DNA of 64,000 bases from Bacillota bacterium (GCA_021828865.1 JAJZCW010000001.1:168961-232960); one strand, 5' to 3'; shown: positions 52,863 through 63,032, counted from the stretch's first letter. Made by a program: numbers and translations. The notes: generated from the letters alone by a model not told the origin.

Positions 52863-53309
52863 TCAGGACTTGTCTTCGGCAAATCTCGTCGCAAATGCTC
52901 GCAAAGCGCACTCGTAACCAAACGCGCCAAGCCCTGCAATCTGTCCCAGTGCCACAGGTGCTATGACTGAATGATGACGGAATTCTTCCCGCGCGTGGAC
53001 ATTGGACAAGTGCACTTCAATCACCGGCAGATGAACCGAAGCCACCGCATCGCGAATAGCAATGCTGTAATGTGTAAAGGCACCAGGATTAATGAGGATC
53101 CCTTGGTATACATCCATGGCCTGTTGAATTCGATCAATCAGTACCCCTTCGTGATTGGACTGAAAGGTGTCCACCTCTACCCCCAGTTCGCTCCCCAACT
53201 GAATCAGCCGATGATTGATTTGCTCAAGCGTCAGTGTTCCATAAATTTCAGGTTCCCTTGTCCCTAGCATGTTCAGGTTGGGACCGTGTAGGACCAGAAC
53301 CTTATGCAT
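52863..53309 (-). CDS. aroQ: Type II 3-dehydroquinate dehydratase
   Basis: Third step of the shikimate pathway. A 148-residue flavodoxin-like dodecameric enzyme: the N-terminal [17 protein letters not shown], lid and active-site Tyr region, [17 protein letters not shown] and the C-terminal [17 protein letters not shown] are the family marks. ATG 53309 behind GGGAGGACGACG; the frame upstream reaches 53324. 21 bases separate it from gcvPB, so it may be read from the gcv transcript. Confidence 0.95.
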   Translation of the reverse strand: MHKVLVLHGPNLNMLGTREPEIYGTLTLEQINHRLIQLGSELGVEVDTFQSNHEGVLIDRIQQAMDVYQGILINPGAFTHYSIAIRDAVASVHLPVIEVHLSNVHAREEFRHHSVIAPVALGQIAGLGAFGYECALRAFATRFAEDKS

Positions 53310-53330
53310 CGTCGTCCTCCCCAATCTTTT

Positions 53331-54806
53331 TTATGACAGCGATGAAGGCAAGTAACGCAACACAGGATTTCTTGCTGCCGTTGTTTCGTCAAGCCGATCA
53401 ATTACCGTGGTGTGCGGCGCCTGCAGCACCACATCCGGAGTCTCCCTTGCTTCTTTTGCAATCTGTTTTAGCGCACTTGCAAAATCGTCCAGTGTCTCTT
53501 TGGTTTCTGTTTCCGTTGGTTCAAACATTAATGCTTCTTCGACATTTAGCGGGAAATAAATCGTCGGTGGATGGTACCCAAAGTCCAGAATCCGCTTTGC
53601 AATGTCCAGCGTCTTGACGCCATTTGTCTTAAACGGCTTGCCGGATAACACAAATTCATGTTTGCAGATTCGACGGAAAGGCACTTCATAGTCATCCGCT
53701 AGCAAATGCAGCAAATAATTGGCATTTAGGACGGCATCCTCGCCCACTTTTTTGAGCCCATCAGCCCCCATCGTCCGGATGTAGGCATAAGCGCGGAGCA
53801 ATACGCCAAAGTTCCCGTAGAATCCCTTGACTTTGCCGATGCTTTGCGGGCGGTCATGATCGAATGTATAGGCACCATCCTGCTTTTTCACGATAACTGG
53901 CGCAGGCAAAAATGGAATTAGTCCACTTTTTACGCCTACCGGTCCCGCACCGGGACCACCGCCTCCGTGCGGCGTGGAGAACGTCTTGTGTAAATTGAGG
54001 TGAACCACGTCAAACCCCATATCGCCAGGTCGCGCATAGCCAAGAATCGCGTTCGCATTGGCGCCGTCATAGTAGAGGAGTCCTCCTGCATCGTGCACAA
54101 TTTTGGAGATTTCTTCAATGTTTTCTTCAAATAAGCCAAGCGTACTGGGGTTGGTGAGCATCAGCGCCGCCGTATCAGGTCCTACCGCTTGGCGCAAAGC
54201 ATCAAGATCCACGCCTCCCATCTCATTGGAAGGAATGGTGATGGCGCGAAACCCTGCAAACGATGCACTGGCAGGATTGGTGCCATGAGCAGAATCGGGC
54301 ACCAGCACCTTGGTTCTATTTTCGCCGTTGTGCTCATGGTAGGCTCTAATCAACATGAGCCCTGTCCACTCTCCGGCTGCACCTGCAGCAGGTTGCTGGC
54401 TTACCGCATCCATCCCAGTGATTTCAGCTAAAGATTCCTGCAGTTCAAACATCATCTGTAGTGCTCCCTGCACCGTCTCTTCCGGTTGCAACGGATGAAC
54501 TCGGGCAAACCCAGGCATCTTTGCAACTTCCTCGTTGCGTTTGGGATTGTACTTCATGGTACAAGAGCCGAGCGGATAAAATCCCGAGTCAACACCATGG
54601 TTGCGCCTCGATAGCCCTGTGTAGTGGCGGATCAGTTCTACTTCGTTCACTTCTGGAAGCAGAGGTGACTGGTTACGAAGCAATTTTACCGGGATTTCAC
54701 CTGCAGGATCAATTTCTGGAACGTCAAGATCAGGCAAGGTGTACGCTACGCGGCCTTGGTGGCTGCGCTCAAAAATCAGCGGATAATCACTCGTTTGTCG
54801 ACTCAC
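53331..54806 (-). CDS. gcvPB: Glycine dehydrogenase (decarboxylating) subunit 2
   Basis: The PLP-carrying half of the split P-protein of the glycine cleavage system. A 491-residue type I PLP fold: Lys in [18 protein letters not shown] (about residue 275), [13 protein letters not shown] before it, and the N-terminal [13 protein letters not shown] that shapes the active site. The P-protein decarboxylates glycine and passes the aminomethyl group to lipoyl-GcvH (not in this window). GTG start overlaps the gcvPA stop by four bases and lies behind GGAGGG. Confidence 0.95.
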   Translation of the reverse strand: MSRQTSDYPLIFERSHQGRVAYTLPDLDVPEIDPAGEIPVKLLRNQSPLLPEVNEVELIRHYTGLSRRNHGVDSGFYPLGSCTMKYNPKRNEEVAKMPGFARVHPLQPEETVQGALQMMFELQESLAEITGMDAVSQQPAAGAAGEWTGLMLIRAYHEHNGENRTKVLVPDSAHGTNPASASFAGFRAITIPSNEMGGVDLDALRQAVGPDTAALMLTNPSTLGLFEENIEEISKIVHDAGGLLYYDGANANAILGYARPGDMGFDVVHLNLHKTFSTPHGGGGPGAGPVGVKSGLIPFLPAPVIVKKQDGAYTFDHDRPQSIGKVKGFYGNFGVLLRAYAYIRTMGADGLKKVGEDAVLNANYLLHLLADDYEVPFRRICKHEFVLSGKPFKTNGVKTLDIAKRILDFGYHPPTIYFPLNVEEALMFEPTETETKETLDDFASALKQIAKEARETPDVVLQAPHTTVIDRLDETTAARNPVLRYLPSSLS

Positions 54807-56149
54807 AATAATCCCTCCAATCGAGTCGCCACAGCATCAATTGTCGATTTAGTCATTGTTTCCGTCACTGCGACCAAAAGCCCGTTTTCGATCTCCGGGT
54901 ATTCATTTTTAAGAGGATAACCGAAGAAAATCCGATCGTCTAACAGTTCGCGATATATGGAGCCTGTTTTCTCTTCAAATGTAATAATAAATTCGTTAAA
55001 ATATGGCTGCTGATAGACTCGTTTTGCGCCTGCAGCGAGAAAACGTTGGAGCGCGTAGTGCGCTTTGGAATAATTTTGCCTCGCAAGTTCAGCAAACCCT
55101 TTTGGACCAAGGCTACTCAAATACACGGTAGCCGCGAGCGCATTTAATGCCTGATTCGAACAGATATTGGAGGACGCTTTTTCTCTGCGAATGTGCTGTT
55201 CGCGAGCCTGAAGCGTCAATACAAATCCGCGCCTGCCGCCGCGATCCTTGGTTTGCCCGGCAATGCGACCGGGAAGCCTTCTCATTAGGGCACTTGTGGT
55301 TGCCATCATGCCAAGATAGGGACCGCCATATGACAAGGGATTCCCCAGCGACTGCCCCTCTGCGACGACAATATCTGCACCAAGGTGACCAGGTGCCTCT
55401 AACAGACCAAGCGCCACAGGGTAGGTGCTGACGATAAAGAGAGCGCCTTTTTGATGCGCCAAATGTGCGATGGCATCCAACTCTTCAATGTGACCAAAGA
55501 AATTCGGGTAGCCGACCACTACCGCCCCCACCTCTTCGGATACCATCTGCGCCAAGCGCTCCAAATCTGTGACGCCGCCCGTTTGCGGTACTTCAACCAC
55601 TTCGATGCGTTGCCCGGAAGCATAGGTGGTTAGCACTTTACGATACTCGGGGTTCACCGCACTGCTGACAAGTACCTTGTCTCTTCGTGTGTGCGTGCAC
55701 GCCATCAGCGCCGCTTCCCCAAGCGCTGTCGGGCCATCATAAACGGACGCGTTCGAAACATCCAAGCCAAACAACTCTGCCGTCATCGTCTGGTATTCAA
55801 AAATCGCCTGTAAGATTCCCTGGCTGATTTCCGGCTGATAGGGCGTGTAAGCGGTGTAAAATTCAGAACGCGAGACCACCGCCGGTACCACACTCGGAAT
55901 AAAGTGATCGTAGGCACCCGCACCTAGAAAAGACACGGCTTGGTCCACATTCACATTCGCACTTGCAAGCTTCCCAAATTCCTGCATCAATTCCCATTCA
56001 CTTGCTGGTTTGTTTAGTTGATAAGGCCTGTTCAGTTGAAGGTGGGCAGGAATATCCGCAAAAAGTTCCTTGATATCCTTCATCCCCATGGCCTTTAACA
56101 TCTGTGTCCTGTCTTCCTCTACGCCAGGCAAATAACTCCATTCGCCCAT
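54803..56149 (-). CDS. gcvPA: Glycine dehydrogenase (decarboxylating) subunit 1
   Basis: The other half of the split P-protein, 448 residues, related in fold to GcvPB but lacking the PLP lysine. Features: [23 protein letters not shown] trimmed here to the core PYQPEISQG near residue 100, [15 protein letters not shown], and [13 protein letters not shown] near 325. Pairs with GcvPB as an alpha2beta2 enzyme. ATG behind GAAGGAGGG. Order gcvT-gcvPA-gcvPB as in B. subtilis. Confidence 0.95.
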   Translation of the reverse strand: MGEWSYLPGVEEDRTQMLKAMGMKDIKELFADIPAHLQLNRPYQLNKPASEWELMQEFGKLASANVNVDQAVSFLGAGAYDHFIPSVVPAVVSRSEFYTAYTPYQPEISQGILQAIFEYQTMTAELFGLDVSNASVYDGPTALGEAALMACTHTRRDKVLVSSAVNPEYRKVLTTYASGQRIEVVEVPQTGGVTDLERLAQMVSEEVGAVVVGYPNFFGHIEELDAIAHLAHQKGALFIVSTYPVALGLLEAPGHLGADIVVAEGQSLGNPLSYGGPYLGMMATTSALMRRLPGRIAGQTKDRGGRRGFVLTLQAREQHIRREKASSNICSNQALNALAATVYLSSLGPKGFAELARQNYSKAHYALQRFLAAGAKRVYQQPYFNEFIITFEEKTGSIYRELLDDRIFFGYPLKNEYPEIENGLLVAVTETMTKSTIDAVATRLEGLL

Positions 56150-56167
56150 GTTGCTTCCCTCCTTCGA

Positions 56168-57274
56168 TTACGCTTTTGCGCGCTTGTAAAAAGGTGTCTT
56201 CACGACCACAGCACGCGCTTTTTTACCGCGGATTTCGATGTCAAATTCCGTTCCCACTTCTGTGTAAGACAGTTCCACCATGGCAAGTCCTATGCTTTTA
56301 TTGAAAGTGGGGCTGAACGTTCCACTGGTGACAAACCCAATCGGGCCGTCCGGTCCAAACACCTGAAACCCTCCCCTGGCAATCCCGCGGTCCTTCATCT
56401 CAAAGCCGACAATTTTGCGGCGCAGTCCGTTTTCTTTTTGTGACAGCAACGCGTCTTTCCCGATGAAATCAAATTTGGCCGTCTTCACAAATATGCCAAG
56501 CCCCGCTTCAAGCGGTGAAATGTCATCGAGCAACTCATGTCCGTACAGCGGTAACCTCGCCTCAAGCCGAAGCGTGTCCCTCGCACCAAGACCGATGGGT
56601 TCCAGTCCAAACAGAGCCCCTTTTTCCATTAGCGCCTCAAAGACGCTCATTGCCTGACTTGCATCCATATAGATTTCAAAACCGTCCTCCCCTGTGTATC
56701 CAGTTCGGGACACTAAACTCGTCACACCTGCCACATTGACATTGGTCTGAAAAGAGTAATAGCGGATTTGCGAGAGGTCGACCGTGGTCAACTTTTGTAG
56801 AATCGTTTCTGCAAGTGGTCCCTGTAACGCTAGTTGAGCGATTTCATCCGACCGATCACGAAGCGTCACGCCCGCATTCTCCGGTTGATGGGACACCATC
56901 CACTCCCAGTCCTTTTCACGATTGGCCGCATTTACCACGACCCAATATTCGTCTTCATTCAGGCAATACACCAGCACGTCATCCACAGTGCCGCCTTTGT
57001 CGTTGGCAATCGGGCTATACTGTGCTTGCCCAGGCAAAATTTTAATCAAATCATTGGTGATGATTTTTTGGATGAAGGCACCTGCCCCAGGCCCTGTCAC
57101 CTCAATTTCCCCCATATGGGAAACGTCAAACAGACCTGCCTTTTCGCGCACCAGTTTGTGCTCCGCTACTATTCCGGAAAATTGGACTGGCATTTCGTAT
57201 CCGGCAAAATCAACAACTTGTGCACCATACTTTTTATACAGTGAAAAAAGTGGCGTCCGCCTTAATTCCGTCAC
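56168..57274 (-). CDS. gcvT: Aminomethyltransferase (glycine cleavage T-protein)
   Basis: Transfers the methylene group to tetrahydrofolate and releases ammonia. A 368-residue protein with VDFAGYEMPVQFSGIVAEH near the start, DVSHMGEIEVTGPGA, LALQGPLAE, the folate-binding region around GYTGEDGFEIY, and GLGARDTLRLEARLPLYGHE. GTG 57274 lies eight bases after GAGGAG; the open frame beyond it runs back into the riboswitch expression platform. First gene of the operon, directly under control of the glycine riboswitch. Confidence 0.95.
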   Translation of the reverse strand: MTELRRTPLFSLYKKYGAQVVDFAGYEMPVQFSGIVAEHKLVREKAGLFDVSHMGEIEVTGPGAGAFIQKIITNDLIKILPGQAQYSPIANDKGGTVDDVLVYCLNEDEYWVVVNAANREKDWEWMVSHQPENAGVTLRDRSDEIAQLALQGPLAETILQKLTTVDLSQIRYYSFQTNVNVAGVTSLVSRTGYTGEDGFEIYMDASQAMSVFEALMEKGALFGLEPIGLGARDTLRLEARLPLYGHELLDDISPLEAGLGIFVKTAKFDFIGKDALLSQKENGLRRKIVGFEMKDRGIARGGFQVFGPDGPIGFVTSGTFSPTFNKSIGLAMVELSYTEVGTEFDIEIRGKKARAVVVKTPFYKRAKA

Positions 57275-57303
57275 ATTGATCGCTCCTCGATAAAGGTGAA
57301 AAC

Positions 57304-57334
57304 AAAAAAGACACCGACAAAACACATCGGCATC
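57304..57334 (-). terminator. Terminator hairpin of the glycine riboswitch expression platform
   Basis: On the minus strand GATGCCGA (57334-57327) pairs with TCGGTGTC (57317-57310), two G-T pairs included, followed by six T (57309-57304). It lies between the second aptamer and gcvT, where ligand binding would decide read-through. Confidence 0.75.
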
Positions 57335-57515
57335 GTCCCTGTCCTTTGTACCTGAGAGTTCCCCTGCAACCGCAGGTTACCCCTTTGGTGGCCAATCGCT
57401 CGGCGCTCTCCAGGTGGCGTCGGATTACAGTACCCTGTACCTGAGAGATTCACGGGAAAGAACCGCTCTTTCCGCTTGCTCCTTCGGTGGCGAAAGTGCT
57501 TTCGCGCTCTCCTGC
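57335..57515 (-). promoter_or_regulatory. Tandem glycine riboswitch upstream of gcvT-gcvPA-gcvPB
   Basis: Two aptamers are recognisable on the minus strand: the first from about 57515 to 57420, the second from about 57413 to 57335. Each opens with GGAGAGCGC or a close variant, contains a CACCGAAGGAGCAA or CACCAAAGGGGTAA core, and closes with CTCTCAGGTAC. This is the gcvT RNA element. In B. subtilis glycine binding turns on the operon by preventing termination; a terminator lies just behind the second aptamer here. An open frame on the same strand (57609-57271) is this RNA, not a gene. Confidence 0.95.
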
Positions 57516-57556
57516 AATCGTCATTCGCAAATTCATCGTTCATTTTTCTTACAACC

Positions 57557-57586
57557 AGTATAGCTGGAACTGACGCGGAATGCCAA
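57557..57586 (-). promoter_or_regulatory. Sigma-A promoter of the gcv operon
   Basis: TTGGCA (57586-57581) and TATACT (57562-57557) on the minus strand with an 18-base spacer, about 40 bases upstream of the first aptamer. Confidence 0.65.
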
Positions 57587-57626
57587 CCAATAATTCGGGC
57601 ATACTTCAACGTAAAGGAGAAGACTT

Positions 57627-59276
57627 GTGTATAATTACCAGATTCACGATCAGCTTCGAATAAAACTGAAGGAACGCGGAGACGCTGTCAGCGGACGCTG
57701 GGGACTTTTTATGCTTGCTTACGAAGCGGAAGAGGATTCTATCGCAGTCAGTTTTGACGATCTCGCGTGCTTAAAGCTGTTGCCAAGCGTCCTCCCCTAT
57801 ACCCATCAGATCGAGACCGCTAAACGCGTCATCAACGAATTGCATGGCAGAGCACTGCTTGCGGACGAAGTGGGGCTTGGTAAAACGATTGAAGCAGGCC
57901 TTGTTATCAAGGAATACATGGTGCGAGGACTCGTCAAAAAAGCACTCATTCTCGTCCCTGCATCCCTTGTCCTGCAATGGACTCGCGAGCTCAACGAGAA
58001 GTTCGCAGTCAATGCGTTTGCCCAGCGCAATGAATGGTCTTGGACCAATTATGATGTCGTTGTCGCTTCAATGGACACCACCAAACGTGAACCTCATCGC
58101 AGCATCGTACTGGGCCAAGATTACGACTTAGTGATTGTGGATGAAGCGCATAAATTAAAAAACAACCGCACTGGTAACTGGCAACTGGTCAACCAGATAC
58201 GTAAAAAATATTTGCTTCTTGTCACTGCGACTCCTGTCCAGAATGACTTAAAAGAGGTGTACAACCTAATCCACCTTTTGCGCCCGGGACAGCTTGGAAA
58301 TCCGACGACTTTTGCATCGACCCATGTTTTGGATAAACGCACACCAAAAAACCCTCAGGCACTGCGCAGCGCGTTACATACGCTGATGGTGCGAAACCGA
58401 AGAAAAGAAAGCCAAGTAGATTTTACCGAACGGCACGTGGAAGCCATCATGTTGCGCCTGTCACAAGAGGAGATGGAGCTTTACGACGAGGTCAGTGGAT
58501 TTATCAAAGAAGAGTATGAATACCGCTCCTCGAATCATCGCAGTTTGCTTCCGCTGATTACGCTCCAACGGGAAATTTGCAGCAGTTCATACGCCGCGCT
58601 TCCCACCCTGGAAAAAATGCGCAAGGACCCTCACTTGATCTCCTCCGCGCGTGAGCGATTGGAACACATTTATGAGATGGCTCAATCAGTACCTGGCTAT
58701 ACCAAGGTCAACCAAACGATTGATCTTGCCAAACAAATCGCCGACAAACTGATTGTTTTCACAGAATATCGGGCTACACAGGATTTTTTACTCTATATGT
58801 TGCGGCGTTCAGGTATCGCGGCGGTGCCTTTTCGCGGTGGATTTAAAAGAGGAAAAAAAGACTGGATGAAGGACCTTTTCGAACACCGGGCACAAGTACT
58901 TGTCGCAACAGAAGCGGGCGGCGAAGGCATCAACCTGCAATTTTGCAATCAGGTCATCAATTTTGACCTACCATGGAACCCGATGAGAGTGGAGCAGCGC
59001 ATCGGACGTGTGCATCGACTCGGTCAAACACGGCCAGTGTACATTTACAATCTGGCGACCAAAGAGACGATTGAGGAGCATATCGTTCAGTTGTTGCAGG
59101 AAAAAATCCAAATGTTTGAGGCGGTAATCGGGGAACTAGACGTGATTCTTGGCGCCAAAGCGTTTGAAAAGGAACTATTGCAAACATTTGTGGAAAGTCG
59201 GGATCAGAGCGAAGTCAAGGCGCGTTTAAATGTACTGTCCAAGCGGGTGCAGCGTACGCCTTCCAACCACAAGTAG
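57627..59276 (+). CDS. yqhH: SNF2-family DEAD/DEAH helicase (YqhH)
   Basis: A 549-residue RapA/SNF2-type ATPase lacking extra domains. Helicase motifs: I LLADEVGLGKTIEAGL (near residue 78), II VDEAHKLKN (near 173), III LLLVTATPVQN (near 199), V EAGGEGINLQFCNQVINFD (near 435) and VI RIGRVHRLGQT (near 460). Matches B. subtilis YqhH in size and location, upstream of and divergent from gcvT; its role is unknown there too. GTG start behind AAAGGAGAAG. yqhG follows after 15 bases. Confidence 0.88.
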   Translation: MYNYQIHDQLRIKLKERGDAVSGRWGLFMLAYEAEEDSIAVSFDDLACLKLLPSVLPYTHQIETAKRVINELHGRALLADEVGLGKTIEAGLVIKEYMVRGLVKKALILVPASLVLQWTRELNEKFAVNAFAQRNEWSWTNYDVVVASMDTTKREPHRSIVLGQDYDLVIVDEAHKLKNNRTGNWQLVNQIRKKYLLLVTATPVQNDLKEVYNLIHLLRPGQLGNPTTFASTHVLDKRTPKNPQALRSALHTLMVRNRRKESQVDFTERHVEAIMLRLSQEEMELYDEVSGFIKEEYEYRSSNHRSLLPLITLQREICSSSYAALPTLEKMRKDPHLISSARERLEHIYEMAQSVPGYTKVNQTIDLAKQIADKLIVFTEYRATQDFLLYMLRRSGIAAVPFRGGFKRGKKDWMKDLFEHRAQVLVATEAGGEGINLQFCNQVINFDLPWNPMRVEQRIGRVHRLGQTRPVYIYNLATKETIEEHIVQLLQEKIQMFEAVIGELDVILGAKAFEKELLQTFVESRDQSEVKARLNVLSKRVQRTPSNHK

Positions 59277-59291
59277 GGAAAGGTAAATGAG

Positions 59292-60095
59292 ATGAAGGAC
59301 AAAAAACTACAAGAGTTCTGCAAAAGGTATTTTATGCTGGTCGATGCCACACTTCACCCTGCAGACGATTTTGCATTATCTGTGGAACTTCCTAAAGAGG
59401 TGGACAAAGAGCTGACGGATCGCCCCTTTTATTGGATGTGGGTCGAAACGCTTGGTGAGACACCGCCGCCCAATTTTTTGTATTTGCTCTTTGATGATTT
59501 AACTCCGTCACCAGCGCTTTTGAGTGCGCTAAAAGACACGCAAAAGCCAGAGCGCGTCCTACCTGGAAGTTACCGCATGCAAAAAATCTATCAGAGCGCA
59601 AAAAATCGGGGAATGTTTGCTGTGGCGTATGAACCATCCACCCATTTATGGCCGCATGTGCTGATGAACGTCAAGGTGTCTTTTATTTCGGATCGGCAAA
59701 AAGATGAATTGTTATCATATTTGTATTTCGTCCATACCAACATCGTCAAAAAAATCGATATGAATCAGTGGAAAGGGAAAAAACTACTCGACCATCAGCC
59801 TAGTGAAGCAAAGATTATCCCGCTCCCCATCAGTTTTGATCATGTGTTTTCAGCGATACTGGAGGAAGTACAACACGAAATAAATAAACGGGATCAAGGT
59901 TGGGCGCAGGAAGCCTCCCAGCGATTAAAAAAAGAACTAACTGAACTGAATCATTACTATGAAACGATGGACAATAAGGAATCACTGGAGGCAGAACGAC
60001 AACTTCGCAAAGCGGAAATCACGTGGCGCATGTCTCCACGCGTCGAGGTCAACCCTTTTCAACTCGCGCTGCTCTACCTGTCGGAAGGCATTTGA
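59292..60095 (+). CDS. yqhG: YqhG family protein
   Basis: A 267-residue protein with no assigned function. Recognised by context and by its N-terminal pattern (LQEFCKRYFMLVDA and DRPFYWMWVETLGETPPP). The C-terminal third is a charged helical or coiled-coil stretch (about 195-250). Always paired with yqhH in Bacillus, suggesting the two work together, possibly YqhG as a partner of the SNF2 motor. No membrane segment. The stop is 21 bases from the end of the convergent DnaI-like gene. Confidence 0.82.
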   Translation: MKDKKLQEFCKRYFMLVDATLHPADDFALSVELPKEVDKELTDRPFYWMWVETLGETPPPNFLYLLFDDLTPSPALLSALKDTQKPERVLPGSYRMQKIYQSAKNRGMFAVAYEPSTHLWPHVLMNVKVSFISDRQKDELLSYLYFVHTNIVKKIDMNQWKGKKLLDHQPSEAKIIPLPISFDHVFSAILEEVQHEINKRDQGWAQEASQRLKKELTELNHYYETMDNKESLEAERQLRKAEITWRMSPRVEVNPFQLALLYLSEGI

Positions 60096-60116
60096 CATCC
60101 CCCCACGCGAGAAAAC

Positions 60117-61058
60117 CTACCCGTTATCGATTTCCTCATCCAATAATTCCATATGGGCAATGCGATAATCATCCCCGTCGAGATACCCCACCCGGCTCAT
60201 CCCGATGATCCTACTTTTTAATGGATCAATAAACGGCAAAAATTCGTCTGACATTCTGGCATAAAGGTCAGGTGGCGCATAGTTGCTGGCATAAAGTGTT
60301 GGCAATCGACGCGTGAACCGTTGGTTGACGATGCGAAATAGTTTTTCTAGCGTAAAATGATTAGGCCGTTCCTGCCCTATTTCATCGATGGCAAGAACCG
60401 GTACACTAGAGAATGTCTCGAGCACCGGATCGATATCCCTTCCCTCTCCAATCATACTGCGCAAGCGATCGAACATGGCGTCCGCGCTGATGATGATACT
60501 GGGAATTCGACGTTCTTCGAGTCGGTTAATGATCGCGTGCAGTAGATGCGTCTTGCCAACTCCAGCTGGGCCAAACACATAAATGCCTTTCATTTCCTGG
60601 CCCACTTGATAGCTTTCTGCAAACTGTTCTGCCGTAGCAAACAGTTTGGGTCTCCTCCGCCGCTGCTCATGAGGAAAGTTAGCGAACGTAAGCTTATGAT
60701 CGTACACGTTTCGCAAGGAAAACGACGAAAACTTTGAAGCCTTCTGAATCAGCACATGATCCTGAAACGGTTTGCAGTAACTGGTTTCCATGATCAGGTT
60801 GCCTTGGTAGGAAGCTAGCTTGTACCACATTCCTTTTGCATCGCCAATTTTGCCGCACTTCTCATATCCTTGACAGGCGCCGCAAATCATTTCTTGTTCG
60901 TGCAGTTCCAAAATTAGTGATTCTGCCTTCAATAGGTCATCATCCTCAACGGCCAACTCGTTAAGAGGAGGATACAAGCTGCGAAGTTCTAGGGCAGAAT
61001 AGGATTTAGCACGAAACTTAGCTCTTGGCAGCATGCCTCCAATTCGCTCAAAGCTCAT
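60117..61058 (-). CDS. DnaI-like replicative helicase loader (AAA+)
   Basis: A 313-residue protein with a DnaI-type layout. The N-terminal part has a Cys set (CGACQGYEKCGK, about residues 59-70, and a Cys near 95), the likely zinc-binding helicase-interaction domain. The C-terminal AAA+ domain has Walker A YVFGPAGVGKTHLLHAI near 160 and Walker B VPVLAIDEIGQE near 225. DnaI loads DnaC helicase onto DNA with DnaB and DnaD. Here the gene overlaps asnB and is not beside a dnaB gene, so it could be the relocated dnaI or a second copy. The ATG at 61058 is six bases after GGAGG. Confidence 0.83.
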   Translation of the reverse strand: MSFERIGGMLPRAKFRAKSYSALELRSLYPPLNELAVEDDDLLKAESLILELHEQEMICGACQGYEKCGKIGDAKGMWYKLASYQGNLIMETSYCKPFQDHVLIQKASKFSSFSLRNVYDHKLTFANFPHEQRRRRPKLFATAEQFAESYQVGQEMKGIYVFGPAGVGKTHLLHAIINRLEERRIPSIIISADAMFDRLRSMIGEGRDIDPVLETFSSVPVLAIDEIGQERPNHFTLEKLFRIVNQRFTRRLPTLYASNYAPPDLYARMSDEFLPFIDPLKSRIIGMSRVGYLDGDDYRIAHMELLDEEIDNG

Positions 61059-62982
61059 TGGCAACCTCCATTTCCATCAGCGTTTGCTCCCTGCGAATTT
61101 TGACACTTTCCGGTGCTTGCGGAACAAACACTCTTGTATTCGTGACAAACGCTTCATACCACAGCAGGAAAATGACAATGGCCCAAACTTTTCTAGCATG
61201 GTCCCGAACTCCCGCACGATGCTCTTCCAACATATGAAGCACATGCTCTTTATCAAAAAGGTCATCCAGTGTACTCGAACCAATTAGTTCTCGAACTGGT
61301 TCGTAAAACTCTTCCCGCAGCCACGTGCGTAGCGGTACAGGAAAACCAAGTTTTTTCCGCTCCGCCACTTCTTTTGGTAAAATACCGCGGACCGCTTCTC
61401 TCAAGACGTTTTTGGTGGTACCGTTCAGAAGCCTGTACTCCGCAGGTATTTGCGAGGCAAATTGAAACACCTCCCGATCCAAAAAAGGCACGCGAAGCTC
61501 TAAACTATTGGCCATGGTCATTTTGTCTGCCTTCATTAGGATGTCGCCAGGCAACCAGGTGTGCAAATCAAGCAGTTGCATTTTTGTCACCGCATCATGG
61601 CGCTTTGCAAGGTCATAGTACACCTTGGTCACATCGGTAGATCTTTTCAAGTGTTCCCGTTCCGGATTGATGTGGACAAATTCATGCTTATCTCTCTCCG
61701 AATACAAATAAGCATTGCCAAAAAACCTTTCCTCGAGCGGCTTGGATCCTCTTAGTAAAAATCCGCGGCCCTTCATCCCATATGGCAACCATTCCGCCAC
61801 ATCACCAAGCGTTTTTCGCATTCCCATCGGAAGGTAATCAAACATTTTAAGTGACAACGGTTCACGATAAATCGTATACCCGCCAAAAATCTCGTCAGCT
61901 CCCTCACCAGAGAGCACCACCGTGACATATTGGCTGGCTAGTTCCGCCACGAAAAATAGTGCAATAGCAGACGGATCGGCAACAGGTTCATCTTGATGAT
62001 AAACCAGCTTGGGCAAAGTCTCCCAATATCTCTTGGCGCTGATCACCGTATCGCGATGCTTCGTGCCAAGTAGTCTTGCCGTCTCTTTTGCAAATTCGAG
62101 TTCGCTTTGACTTCCTGCCCCTTCAAATCCTACAGTAAACGTCTGTACTTCTTCCAGTTCTTTTAAAAGCGCAACGATCGCACTCGAATCGACACCTGAT
62201 GACAAAAATGCGCCTCTTGGCACATCGCTGTTCATATGGACCCGCACTGACTCCCGCAATGCATCAATGGTCCCCTCAACAAAGTAACTCAGCGGCAAGT
62301 CCTGAGGTTGAAAATCCAATTGTTCATATCGCCTGATTTCCCAATCGCCATTTTCAACAACCAGGTAATGAGCAGGTGGAAGTTTTTTTACTCCTTCAAA
62401 CATGGTGTTTGGTTCAGGTACATACTGAAAAGTAAGGTAATTCCAAAATGCTTCCCGATCAATTTCTCTTGACACGGCAGGAATTTTTAACAAGCTCTTG
62501 ATTTCAGAACCAAATGCCAAATACCTATCACCTGCCGCATAATATAGCGGCTTGATGCCAAAGAGGTCTCGGGCAAGCACTAGTCTGCGCGCTTGGTTGT
62601 CCCAGATTGCAATCGCAAACATTCCACGTAGCATTTTGACAAAGTCAGTACCGTATTCTTCATATAGGTGCACAATCACTTCCGAGTCAGTTTCGGTCTT
62701 GAATTCATGACCCTTGTCCAGCAGTTCTTTTCGAAGTGTTTTATAGTTGTAAATCTCGCCGTTAAACAAAAGCCAAATGCTCTCATCTTCATTGGCAAGC
62801 GGTTGATGGCCCTTCGTTAGGTCAATGATGGAAAGTCTCCGAAAGCCAAATCCAATTTCATTAGAAAAATAATATCCTTCGTCATCCGGACCCCGATGAA
62901 TAATTTGATCATTCATGGCGTTCAATAACTCATGATCACAGGTTTCACCAAACAAATCCAGATAACCGACAATACCGCACAA
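61048..62982 (-). CDS. asnB: Asparagine synthase (glutamine-hydrolysing)
   Basis: Converts aspartate, glutamine and ATP to asparagine. A 644-residue protein with the Ntn glutaminase domain starting at Cys2 (MCGIVGYLDL), HRGPDDEGYY and FNGEIYNYKTLR, then the synthetase domain with the PP-motif FLSSGVDSSAIVALL near 260 and GEGADEIFGGY near 350. Size and order match AsnB/AsnO of Bacillus; AsnO-type enzymes act in sporulation, and which one this is cannot be told. TTG start behind AGAAGAGG. No T-box is seen in the 50-base gap upstream. Confidence 0.94.
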   Translation of the reverse strand: MCGIVGYLDLFGETCDHELLNAMNDQIIHRGPDDEGYYFSNEIGFGFRRLSIIDLTKGHQPLANEDESIWLLFNGEIYNYKTLRKELLDKGHEFKTETDSEVIVHLYEEYGTDFVKMLRGMFAIAIWDNQARRLVLARDLFGIKPLYYAAGDRYLAFGSEIKSLLKIPAVSREIDREAFWNYLTFQYVPEPNTMFEGVKKLPPAHYLVVENGDWEIRRYEQLDFQPQDLPLSYFVEGTIDALRESVRVHMNSDVPRGAFLSSGVDSSAIVALLKELEEVQTFTVGFEGAGSQSELEFAKETARLLGTKHRDTVISAKRYWETLPKLVYHQDEPVADPSAIALFFVAELASQYVTVVLSGEGADEIFGGYTIYREPLSLKMFDYLPMGMRKTLGDVAEWLPYGMKGRGFLLRGSKPLEERFFGNAYLYSERDKHEFVHINPEREHLKRSTDVTKVYYDLAKRHDAVTKMQLLDLHTWLPGDILMKADKMTMANSLELRVPFLDREVFQFASQIPAEYRLLNGTTKNVLREAVRGILPKEVAERKKLGFPVPLRTWLREEFYEPVRELIGSSTLDDLFDKEHVLHMLEEHRAGVRDHARKVWAIVIFLLWYEAFVTNTRVFVPQAPESVKIRREQTLMEMEVANEL

Positions 62983-63032
62983 ATTCTTTCAACCTCTTCT
63001 CTTCTCGTTCGATGCAGGACTTCGCTGTACAT

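Noticed and set aside
57271..57609. 112-residue open frame on the minus strand upstream of gcvT
   Set aside because: It coincides with the tandem glycine riboswitch and its terminator, and the translation has no protein-like features.
62983..63032. Search for a T-box before asnB
   Set aside because: The gap is 50 bases and lacks the T-box sequence and specifier structure.
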